From: CAVPWP01 sp963709395
GTDB taxonomy: Bacteria > Pseudomonadota > Alphaproteobacteria > Rhodobacterales > Rhodobacteraceae
DNA length: 64,000 bases
Direction of reading: 5' to 3'
Assembly: GCA_963709395.1 (NCBI GenBank)
Contig: CAVPWP010000012.1
Coordinates: 124,001-188,000, forward strand
Positions 26,046 through 33,633 of the stretch are shown here, piece by piece. The position numbers and the translations under genes are program-made. The stretch's first letter is position 1; every line of letters starts with the position of its first letter. The notes beneath the pieces were generated by a model that worked only from the letters and a program-made list of their open reading frames with translations, was not told the DNA's origin and ran no database searches.

Positions 26046-27341
26046 ATGCTGAAAGACGAAGACCGGATCTTCACGAACATCTACGGGATGCATGACCGGA
26101 CGCTCGCGGGCGCGAAGGCGCGCGGCCATTGGGACGGCACGGCCGCGATCATCGCCAAGGGTCGTGACTGGATCGTGAACGAGATGAAGACCTCGGGCCT
26201 GCGCGGCCGGGGCGGGGCGGGCTTTCCCACCGGCCTCAAGTGGTCGTTCATGCCCAAGGAATCCGATGGCCGTCCCTCCTACCTCGTGGTCAATGCCGAC
26301 GAATCCGAACCCGGCACCTGCAAGGACCGCGAGATCATGCGCCACGACCCGCACACGCTGGTCGAGGGCTGCCTGATCGCCTCCTTCGCGATGCAGGCGC
26401 ATGCCTGCTACATCTACATCCGCGGCGAATACATCCGCGAGCGCGAGGCGCTTCAGGCCGCCATCGACGAGGCCTATGACGCGGGCCTTCTGGGCAAGAA
26501 CGCGGCCGGCTCGGGCTGGGACTTCGATCTCTACCTGCACCACGGCGCGGGCGCCTATATCTGCGGCGAGGAAACGGCCCTTCTCGAAAGTCTCGAGGGC
26601 AAGAAGGGGATGCCGCGGATGAAGCCGCCGTTCCCGGCCGGGGCGGGGCTTTACGGCTGCCCGACCACGGTGAACAACGTCGAATCCATTGCCGTGGTGC
26701 CGACGATCCTGCGGCGGGGCGGCGAATGGTTCGCGTCCTTCGGACGGCCGAACAACACGGGCACCAAGCTTTTCGCGATCTCGGGCCACGTCAACACCCC
26801 CTGTGTCGTCGAAGAGGCGATGTCGATCCCCTTCGAAGAGCTGATCGAGCGGCATTGCGGCGGCATCCGCGGCGGATGGGACAACCTCAAGGCGGTGATC
26901 CCCGGCGGGTCCTCGGTGCCGCTTCTCCCCGCCGACGTGATCCGCGAAGGCATCATGGATTTCGACTGGCTGCGCGAACAGCGCTCGGGTCTGGGCACCG
27001 CGGCGGTGATCGTGATGGACCAGTCGACCGACGTCATCAAGGCGATCTGGCGGCTGTCGAAATTCTACAAGCACGAAAGCTGCGGCCAGTGCACGCCCTG
27101 CCGCGAAGGCACGGGCTGGATGATGCGGGTCATGGACCGTCTGGTGAAAGGCGAGGCCGAGGTCGAGGAGATCGACATGCTTCTCGACGTCACCAAGCAG
27201 GTCGAGGGCCACACCATCTGTGCCCTTGGCGACGCGGCCGCCTGGCCGATCCAGGGCCTCATCCGCCACTTCCGGGACGAGATCGAGGACCGGATCAAGG
27301 CGCAGAAGACCGGCCGGATCAGCGCGGTGGCGGCGGAGTGA
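26046..27341 (+). CDS. nuoF: NADH-quinone oxidoreductase subunit F (NADH/FMN-binding)
   Basis: 431 residues from the ATG at 26046. The NADH and FMN sites are clear: LRGRGGAGFPTGLKWSFM, VVNADESEPGTCKDRE and GAGAYICGEETALLESLEG. The N3 [4Fe-4S] cluster ligands are in ESCGQCTPCREGT plus the later Cys in HTICALGD. It accepts hydride from NADH at the tip of complex I. Intact; its stop overlaps the GTG of the following DUF3291 gene. Confidence 0.98.
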   Translation: MLKDEDRIFTNIYGMHDRTLAGAKARGHWDGTAAIIAKGRDWIVNEMKTSGLRGRGGAGFPTGLKWSFMPKESDGRPSYLVVNADESEPGTCKDREIMRHDPHTLVEGCLIASFAMQAHACYIYIRGEYIREREALQAAIDEAYDAGLLGKNAAGSGWDFDLYLHHGAGAYICGEETALLESLEGKKGMPRMKPPFPAGAGLYGCPTTVNNVESIAVVPTILRRGGEWFASFGRPNNTGTKLFAISGHVNTPCVVEEAMSIPFEELIERHCGGIRGGWDNLKAVIPGGSSVPLLPADVIREGIMDFDWLREQRSGLGTAAVIVMDQSTDVIKAIWRLSKFYKHESCGQCTPCREGTGWMMRVMDRLVKGEAEVEEIDMLLDVTKQVEGHTICALGDAAAWPIQGLIRHFRDEIEDRIKAQKTGRISAVAAE

Positions 27342-27766
27342 GCATCGCGGTTCATACATACGGGCTTCTCAGGGCGGAGCGTGGTGAACCGGAGGTGCAA
27401 GGTTTCATCGACGGCATCGAGGCCGTCTACGCCGTGGCCGAGCGCAGCGACGGCTTCATCTGGCGTTTCAGCGACTACGACACGCTGGCTGAACCGCCGG
27501 TCGGCCCTGCCGCGCGCACCCTGTCTGTCTGGGAGAATGTCGAAAAACTAAGGCATTACGTGTTCAGCACGCTTCACGGCAAATTCTACGCACGCAAGTC
27601 CGAATGGTTCCTGGACGCCGACGAGCCGATGATGGTGCTTTGGAACGTGGACGGTGATGTACGGCCGACCATGGATGAGGCCTACGAAAAGCTTCAGCGG
27701 CTTCGCGCCGAAGGTCCGACAGAGCACGCATTCGATTGGAAATCGGCGGGGACGTACGCGCGATGA
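27338..27766 (+). CDS. DUF3291 protein, first of a tandem pair
   Basis: 142 residues from a GTG overlapping the nuoF stop (GTGA). The region DGFIWRFSDYDT, then LSVWENVEKLRHYVFSTLHGKFYARKSEWF and VLWNVDGDVRPTMDEAYEKLQRL matches the DUF3291 pattern, a dimeric alpha/beta-barrel-like fold. It is clearly paralogous to the next gene (the SVWEsVE, RKxEWF and RPTxDEA blocks are shared) but more diverged from the family norm. Overlap with the next gene is ATGA. Function unknown. Confidence 0.72.
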   Translation: MSIAVHTYGLLRAERGEPEVQGFIDGIEAVYAVAERSDGFIWRFSDYDTLAEPPVGPAARTLSVWENVEKLRHYVFSTLHGKFYARKSEWFLDADEPMMVLWNVDGDVRPTMDEAYEKLQRLRAEGPTEHAFDWKSAGTYAR

Positions 27767-28248
27767 TGCTGGCACAATTGAACATAGGCCGTCTGGTCGC
27801 TCCTACGGACGACCCGCGCGTGGCCGAGTTCATGGCGAACCTCGACCGGATCAACGGGCTGGGCAAGCGCATGCCGGGGTTCGTCTGGATGATGGAAGGT
27901 TCGGGTGAGCCCGGCAGAGGCAACACCGAAAACGCCATCGGCGGCGACCCGCAGTTCGTCTCCAACCTGACGGTATGGGAGAGCGTGGAGCATCTCGAAA
28001 CCTTTGTCTGGGGCACGATCCACAAGCAGTTCTATGAGCGCAAGGCAGAGTGGTTCGAGGTGCTGGGCGAGATGCATTTCGTGATGTGGTGGGTGCCGGC
28101 CGGCCACAGGCCGACGCTCGACGAGGCGCTCGGGCGGCTCGAGCACCTCAAGCGTCACGGCGACAGCGACCATGCCTTCGGCTGGTCGCATCTGAAGGAG
28201 GCGCAACTGTGGAAGACCCACGGCTGCACCGGAATGGCGGCGGAGTGA
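27763..28248 (+). CDS. DUF3291 protein, second of a tandem pair
   Basis: 161 residues. The start MMLAQLNIGRLVAPTDDPRV, the middle PGFVWMMEGSGE and the end HFVMWWVPAGHRPTLDEALGRLEHLKRHG fit canonical DUF3291. Tryptophan- and aromatic-rich strands suggest a ligand pocket like that of related monooxygenase-fold proteins, but no catalytic role is established. It starts within the stop of its paralogue and ends 3 bases before nuoG. Confidence 0.78.
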   Translation: MMLAQLNIGRLVAPTDDPRVAEFMANLDRINGLGKRMPGFVWMMEGSGEPGRGNTENAIGGDPQFVSNLTVWESVEHLETFVWGTIHKQFYERKAEWFEVLGEMHFVMWWVPAGHRPTLDEALGRLEHLKRHGDSDHAFGWSHLKEAQLWKTHGCTGMAAE

Positions 28249-28251
28249 ATC

Positions 28252-30273
28252 ATGTCTGACCTGAGAAAGATCATCATCGACGACACCGAGATCGAGGTCG
28301 ATCCGGCGATGACCCTGATCCAGGCCTGCGAACAGGCGGGGATCGAGATCCCGCGCTTCTGCTACCACGAGCGGCTGTCGATCGCCGGAAACTGCCGGAT
28401 GTGCCTGGTCGAGGTCGTCGGCGGCCCGCCGAAGCCCGCCGCGAGCTGCGCGATGCAGGTCCGCGACCTGCGGCCGGGGCCGGAAGGGGCGCCGCCGGTG
28501 GTCAAGACCAACTCGCCCATGGTGAAGAAGGCCCGCGAAGGGGTGATGGAGTTCCTGCTCATCAACCACCCGCTCGACTGCCCGATCTGCGACCAGGGCG
28601 GCGAATGCGATCTGCAAGACCAGGCAATGGCTTACGGGGTGGACTTCAGCCGCTACCGGGAGCCCAAGCGCGCGGTCGACAACATGGATCTTGGCCCGCT
28701 TGTGGGCACGCACATGACGCGCTGCATCTCGTGCACCCGCTGCGTGCGCTTCATCACCGAGGTGGCGGGGATGCCCGAGCTTGGCCAGACCGGCCGGGGC
28801 GAGGATGCCGAGATCACGAGCTACCTTGGCGCCACGCTCGACAGCGAATTGCAGGGCAACATCATCGACCTGTGCCCGGTGGGCGCGCTGACGTCGAAGC
28901 CCTATGCCTTCACCGCGCGGCCCTGGGAACTGACCAAGACCGAGACGATCGACGTGATGGACGCGCTCGGCTCGAACATCCGGGTCGACACCAAGGGGCG
29001 CGAAGTGATGCGCATCCTGCCGCGCAACCACGACGGCGTGAACGAGGAATGGATTTCCGACCGGACCCGTTTCGTGTGGGACGGTCTGCGCCGGCAGCGG
29101 CTGGACCGGCCCTACATCCGCGAGAACGGCAAGCTGCGCCCGGCCACCTGGCCCGAGGCGCTGGCGGCTGCGGCCGCGGCGCTGAAGGGGGCTGCGAAGG
29201 TCGCGGGCCTAGTGGGCGACCTGGCCCCGGTCGAGGCGGCCTATTCGCTGCGCCGGATGGTCGAGGGGCTGGGCGGCGCGGTCGAGTGCCGCACGGACGG
29301 CGCCAAGCTGCCGGCGGGCAACCGGTCGGCCTATGTCGGGACTGCGACGATCGAGGATATCGACAGCGCGCAGGCGATCATGCTGATCGGGACCAACCCG
29401 CGCGTCGAGGCGCCGGTTCTGAACGCCCGTATCCGCAAGGCCTGGATCCGCGGCGCGTCGGTGGGCCTGATCGGCGAGGCGGTCGACCTGACCTATGACT
29501 ACGCCCATGTCGGCACCGGACCCGAGGCGCTGACCGGCCTTCTGGGCCAGAAGCATGAAGGCGTTCAGGACAAGCCGTCGGTCGTGATCCTGGGGCAGGG
29601 CGCGCTGATGCGCGAGGATGGCGAGGCGGTGCTGGCCGCCGCCATGCGGCTTGCCGAGGAAACCCGGTCGGGCCTTCTGGTGCTGCACACGGCCGCCGCC
29701 CGCGTGGGCGCGATGGATGTGGGCTGCACCACCGAAGGCGGCGTCACGGCGGCCCTTGATGGTGCCGACGTGGTCTATGCCCTGGGCGTGGACGAGGGCG
29801 AGATCCCGGCCGGTCCCTTCGTGATCTACCAGGGCAGCCACGGCGACCGGGGCGCACACCGCGCCGATGTGATCCTGCCGGGGGCGGCCTATACCGAGGA
29901 ACAGGGCCTCTTCGTCAACACCGAGGGACGGCCGCAGTTGGCACTGCGCGCGGGGTTCCCGCCGGGCGAGGCCAAGGAGAACTGGGCGATCCTTCGGGCG
30001 CTGTCGGCCGAGCTGGGCGCGACGCTGCCCTGGAACGGCCTGGCGGAGTTGCGCCGCGCGCTCGTGGCCGAGGTGCCGCATCTGGCGCAGATCGACGCGG
30101 TGCCCGAGAACGACTGGCAGCCGCTGCCCACGGGGCCGGTGTCGGACCAGCCGTTCCGGCAGGCGGTGGCCGACCACTACCTGGTGAACCCGGTCGCGCG
30201 CGCCTCGGAACTCATGGCCGAGCTGTCGGCCAACGCCAGGGCCCGGGCCGAGACCCGGATCGCGGCGGAGTGA
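28252..30273 (+). CDS. nuoG: NADH-quinone oxidoreductase subunit G
   Basis: 673 residues. The N-terminal [2Fe-2S] ferredoxin domain has PRFCYHERLSIAGNCRMCLVE and SCAMQV. Next come the His-Cys3 cluster region (HPLDCPICDQGGECDLQDQ) and a [4Fe-4S] set (TRCISCTRCVRFITEVAG, IDLCPVGALTSKP). The rest is the molybdopterin-oxidoreductase-like domain, without cofactor ligands, as usual for NuoG. It carries electrons along the peripheral arm. The stop overlaps the next GTG. Confidence 0.98.
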   Translation: MSDLRKIIIDDTEIEVDPAMTLIQACEQAGIEIPRFCYHERLSIAGNCRMCLVEVVGGPPKPAASCAMQVRDLRPGPEGAPPVVKTNSPMVKKAREGVMEFLLINHPLDCPICDQGGECDLQDQAMAYGVDFSRYREPKRAVDNMDLGPLVGTHMTRCISCTRCVRFITEVAGMPELGQTGRGEDAEITSYLGATLDSELQGNIIDLCPVGALTSKPYAFTARPWELTKTETIDVMDALGSNIRVDTKGREVMRILPRNHDGVNEEWISDRTRFVWDGLRRQRLDRPYIRENGKLRPATWPEALAAAAAALKGAAKVAGLVGDLAPVEAAYSLRRMVEGLGGAVECRTDGAKLPAGNRSAYVGTATIEDIDSAQAIMLIGTNPRVEAPVLNARIRKAWIRGASVGLIGEAVDLTYDYAHVGTGPEALTGLLGQKHEGVQDKPSVVILGQGALMREDGEAVLAAAMRLAEETRSGLLVLHTAAARVGAMDVGCTTEGGVTAALDGADVVYALGVDEGEIPAGPFVIYQGSHGDRGAHRADVILPGAAYTEEQGLFVNTEGRPQLALRAGFPPGEAKENWAILRALSAELGATLPWNGLAELRRALVAEVPHLAQIDAVPENDWQPLPTGPVSDQPFRQAVADHYLVNPVARASELMAELSANARARAETRIAAE

Positions 30274-30680
30274 CGGGAAGGCGGGGTGCGGTCATGGCAA
30301 CGGCTTTGCTTTTCTCGGGCGGCTGCGCGGCAGAGGGCACGGGGCCGGCGGCGGGTCGGTCCGAGCCCTTCAACCCGATCTACATCGGGGCCGAGGCCGA
30401 GGCACTCGACGCGGAACTGGTGCGCATCACCGCCGAGATGCTGGGCGCGCGCGGGCCGGCAGACGTCCTGGACTACGCCGGCTGCGCCCTTGCGGGATAT
30501 GCCGACGCGCGCGGACACGGTTTCGCGCGGCATCTGCGGACCACGGTCGAGGAAACGGGTGGCGTCTGGCGCGCGGATGCGGTTTACACCATCTCGCCGG
30601 TGATCCCTGCGGGCGCGCGGACCATCGACGTCGAGGCGCAGATGAGCGCCTGCGAGGAAACCGGGATACCCCAGCTGTGA
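30270..30680 (+). CDS. Small lipoprotein of unknown function in the nuo operon
   Basis: 136 residues from a GTG overlapping the nuoG stop (GTGA). The N-terminus MTGRRGAVMATALLFSGGC is a short lipoprotein signal with Cys19 as the lipidation site; a start at Met9 is also possible. The mature part has a hydrophobic pattern with Cys residues in YAGCALAGYADARG and MSACEETG. I do not recognise a family. It precedes nuoH by 6 bases. Confidence 0.6.
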   Translation: MTGRRGAVMATALLFSGGCAAEGTGPAAGRSEPFNPIYIGAEAEALDAELVRITAEMLGARGPADVLDYAGCALAGYADARGHGFARHLRTTVEETGGVWRADAVYTISPVIPAGARTIDVEAQMSACEETGIPQL

Positions 30681-30686
30681 GGACGC

Positions 30687-31724
30687 ATGTCTGACTTTCT
30701 TGCAACCCCCGGCGGCATCGCCCTGACCATTGCGGCGCAAAGCCTGCTGGTCATCGGTTTCGTGATGATCAGCCTGCTGTTTCTGGTCTACGGCGATCGC
30801 AAGATCTGGGCGGCGGTGCAGATGCGGCGCGGTCCCAACATGGTTGGGGCCTTCGGTCTTCTGCAGACCGTGGCCGACGCGCTGAAATACGTCCTGAAGG
30901 AAATCGTGGTCCCGGCGGGGGCCGACCGGACGGTGTTCATGCTGGCGCCGCTGACGTCCTTCGTGCTGGCCATGATTGCCTGGGCGGTGATCCCGTTCAA
31001 CGACGGCTGGGTTCTGGCCGACATCAACGTCGCCATCCTTTACGTCTTCGCGATCTCGTCGCTCGAGGTGTACGGCGTGATCATGGGCGGGTGGGCGTCG
31101 AACTCGAAATACCCGTTCCTCGGCTCGCTGCGATCGGCGGCGCAGATGATTTCCTACGAAGTGTCGATCGGCCTGATCATCGTCGGCGTGATCCTGTCCA
31201 CCGGCAGCCTGAACTTCAGCGCGATCGTGGCCGCGCAGGACACCAACTGGGGCTTTTTCGGCTGGTACTGGCTGCCGCATCTGCCGATGGTCGTGCTGTT
31301 CTTCATCTCGGCGCTGGCCGAGACCAACCGCCCGCCCTTCGACCTGCCCGAGGCGGAATCCGAACTCGTGGCGGGCTACCAGGTCGAATACTCCTCGACC
31401 CCGTTCCTTCTGTTCATGGCGGGCGAGTACATCGCCATCTTCCTGATGTGCGCGCTGATGAGCCTGCTGTTCTTCGGCGGCTGGCTGTCGCCCCTGCCGT
31501 TCATCCCCGACAGCCCGCTCTGGATGATCGCGAAGATGGCGTTCTTCTTCTTCCTCTTCGCGATGGTGAAGGCGATCGTGCCGCGCTACCGCTACGACCA
31601 GCTGATGCGGATCGGCTGGAAGGTGTTCCTGCCGATGAGCCTCGCGTGGGTCATCCTGGTGGCATTCTTCGCGAAATTCGAACTCTTCGGCGGGCTTTAC
31701 GCACGCTGGGCGATAGGAGGCTGA
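30687..31724 (+). CDS. nuoH: NADH-quinone oxidoreductase subunit H
   Basis: 345 residues with about eight membrane helices. Diagnostic motifs are the quinone-chamber loop MQMRRGPNMVGAFGLLQTVADALK-type stretch (seen here from residue 46), ETNRPPFDLPEAESELVAGY, and PRYRYDQLMRIGWK near the end. It links quinone reduction to the proton pumps. Intact. Confidence 0.98.
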   Translation: MSDFLATPGGIALTIAAQSLLVIGFVMISLLFLVYGDRKIWAAVQMRRGPNMVGAFGLLQTVADALKYVLKEIVVPAGADRTVFMLAPLTSFVLAMIAWAVIPFNDGWVLADINVAILYVFAISSLEVYGVIMGGWASNSKYPFLGSLRSAAQMISYEVSIGLIIVGVILSTGSLNFSAIVAAQDTNWGFFGWYWLPHLPMVVLFFISALAETNRPPFDLPEAESELVAGYQVEYSSTPFLLFMAGEYIAIFLMCALMSLLFFGGWLSPLPFIPDSPLWMIAKMAFFFFLFAMVKAIVPRYRYDQLMRIGWKVFLPMSLAWVILVAFFAKFELFGGLYARWAIGG

Positions 31725-31725
31725 G

Positions 31726-32220
31726 ATGACGCAGATCGACTGGCAGCGGGCGACCCGGTATTTCTTCCTGACCGATTTCATCAAGGGCTTCGGTCTGGGG
31801 ATGAAGTACTTCTTCGCGCCGAAATCGACGCTGAACTACCCGCATGAAAAGGGGCCGCTGTCGCCCCGGTTCCGGGGCGAGCACGCGCTGCGCCGCTATC
31901 CCAACGGCGAGGAACGCTGCATCGCCTGCAAGCTGTGCGAGGCGATCTGCCCGGCACAGGCCATCACCATCGACGCCGAACCGCGCGAGGACGGCAGCCG
32001 CCGCACGACGCGCTACGACATCGACATGACGAAATGCATCTACTGCGGCTTCTGCGCCGAGGCCTGCCCGGTCGATGCCATCGTGGAAGGCCCCAATTTC
32101 GAATTCGCCACCGAAACCCGGGAAGAGCTTTACTACAACAAGGAAAAGCTGCTGGCGAACGGCGACCGCTGGGAGGCGCAGATCGCGCGGAACCTCGAAC
32201 TGGACGCGCCCTACCGATGA
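31726..32220 (+). CDS. nuoI: NADH-quinone oxidoreductase subunit I
   Basis: 164 residues. Two [4Fe-4S] ferredoxin motifs hold clusters N6a and N6b: Cys65-Cys68-Cys71-Cys75 (CIACKLCEAICP) and Cys104-Cys107-Cys110-Cys114 (CIYCGFCAEACP). It bridges NuoG and NuoB. Its stop overlaps the ATG of the carboxymuconolactone decarboxylase-like gene. Confidence 0.98.
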   Translation: MTQIDWQRATRYFFLTDFIKGFGLGMKYFFAPKSTLNYPHEKGPLSPRFRGEHALRRYPNGEERCIACKLCEAICPAQAITIDAEPREDGSRRTTRYDIDMTKCIYCGFCAEACPVDAIVEGPNFEFATETREELYYNKEKLLANGDRWEAQIARNLELDAPYR

Positions 32221-32627
32221 CGACACCGCCGAACAATCCCTTCGACGCGATGATGGCCATGGGCCGGGACTGGGCCAGGACGGTCAACCCGGCGCTCGAG
32301 TCCTTTACCCCCAAGGGGTTCGAGGCGCTGTGGCCCACCATGCCGAAAGAGGTGATGGAAACCTTCTTCGGCAAGACCTTCAACCCCGAGGGTCTGGATT
32401 CCAAGACCAAGATGCTCCTGACGCTGGGCGCGCTGACCATTCTGGGCGCGCAGGCCGAGGCGCAGATCCGGGTGACGGTGCGCCACGCGATCGAGGCGGG
32501 GGCGACGAAACAGGAAGTGGCCGAGACCATCGCGCTGATGGGCGTCTTCGGCGGGCTTCCAGCCATGACCAAGGCCATGGAGCTTGCACGCGACGTGATG
32601 GACGGCAGCCCGGAGGACGAGACATGA
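32217..32627 (+). CDS. Carboxymuconolactone decarboxylase-like protein lacking the redox cysteines
   Basis: 136 residues. The all-helical CMD/AhpD core is present (DSKTKMLLTLGALTILGAQAEAQ, VRHAIEAGATKQEVAETIALMGVFGG). The position that holds the CxxC thiol pair in AhpD-like members is AQAEAQ here, and the whole protein has no Cys. A peroxidase-type activity is therefore unlikely. It overlaps both nuoI and nuoJ by 4 bases. Role in complex I biogenesis is possible but unproven. Confidence 0.78.
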   Translation: MTTPPNNPFDAMMAMGRDWARTVNPALESFTPKGFEALWPTMPKEVMETFFGKTFNPEGLDSKTKMLLTLGALTILGAQAEAQIRVTVRHAIEAGATKQEVAETIALMGVFGGLPAMTKAMELARDVMDGSPEDET

Positions 32628-33238
32628 CCGCGGCGGACTATGCATTCTACCTCTTCGCCATCTCGGTGGTGACGGGGGGTCTTTTCACCGTGATCTCGCG
32701 CAACCCGGTGCATTCGGTTCTGTGGCTGATCCTGGCCTTTCTGTCGGCGGCAGGCCTTTTCGTGCTGCTGGGGGCGGAGTTCGTGGCGATGCTTCTGGTC
32801 ATCGTCTACGTGGGCGCGGTCGCGGTGCTGTTCCTCTTCGTCGTCATGATGCTCGACGTGGATTTCGCCGGGTTGAAGGCCGAGATGGCGAAATACCTGC
32901 CGCTGGCGCTGCTGATCGGTGTGGTGCTGCTGATGCAGCTTGCCATCGCCTTCGGCGTCTGGGAATTCGCACCCGATGCCGAGGGCATGCGCGCGCAGGT
33001 GATCCCGCCGGCCGACCAGGTCGAGAATACGCGGGCGCTGGGGCTGATCCTTTACGACGAGTATTTCCTGCTGTTCCAGCTGGCCGGGCTGATCCTGCTG
33101 GTCGCGATGATCGGGGCGATCGTGCTGACGCTGCGCCACCGCACCGACGTCAAGCGCCAGGATGTGCTGGCGCAGATGTACCGCGATCCGGCCAAGGCGA
33201 TGGAGCTGAAGGACGTGAAACCGGGGCAGGGGCTGTGA
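32624..33238 (+). CDS. nuoJ: NADH-quinone oxidoreductase subunit J
   Basis: 204 residues from the ATG at 32624. Five membrane helices, with the conserved third helix AMLLVIVYVGAVAVLFLFVVMML that contains the pi-bulge region of this subunit. The C-terminus is hydrophilic (TDVKRQDVLAQMYRDPAK). A gap of 83 bases then precedes nuoK. Confidence 0.97.
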   Translation: MTAADYAFYLFAISVVTGGLFTVISRNPVHSVLWLILAFLSAAGLFVLLGAEFVAMLLVIVYVGAVAVLFLFVVMMLDVDFAGLKAEMAKYLPLALLIGVVLLMQLAIAFGVWEFAPDAEGMRAQVIPPADQVENTRALGLILYDEYFLLFQLAGLILLVAMIGAIVLTLRHRTDVKRQDVLAQMYRDPAKAMELKDVKPGQGL

Positions 33239-33321
33239 GCCGCGCCTGAGCAACGACACCGGCCCACCGGGGCCGAGCCAGAATACCCGCCGCAGGGCGA
33301 GGGACGAGAAAGAGGGACCGT

Positions 33322-33627
33322 ATGGTCGGACTTGAGCATTACCTTACGGTGGCGGCGACGCTGTTCGTCATCGGCATCTTCGGGATCTTCCTGAACCGGA
33401 AGAACGTGATCATTCTGCTGATGTCGATCGAACTGATCCTGCTGTCGGTCAACATCAACCTCGTCGCCTTCTCCGCCTTCCTCGGCGATCTGGTTGGCCA
33501 GGTCTTCACGCTGTTCATCCTGACGGTCGCCGCGGCCGAGGCGGCGATCGGTCTTGCGATCCTCGTCTGTTTCCACCGCAACCGGGGCACGATCGACGTC
33601 GAAGACGTCAACGTGATGAAGGGGTAA
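33322..33627 (+). CDS. nuoK: NADH-quinone oxidoreductase subunit K
   Basis: 101 residues, three membrane helices. The two membrane-embedded glutamates of the proton path are visible in MSIELILLSVNINLVAF and in AAAEAAIGLAILV. Normal length, intact. Confidence 0.98.
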   Translation: MVGLEHYLTVAATLFVIGIFGIFLNRKNVIILLMSIELILLSVNINLVAFSAFLGDLVGQVFTLFILTVAAAEAAIGLAILVCFHRNRGTIDVEDVNVMKG

Positions 33628-33633
33628 GGGCGC

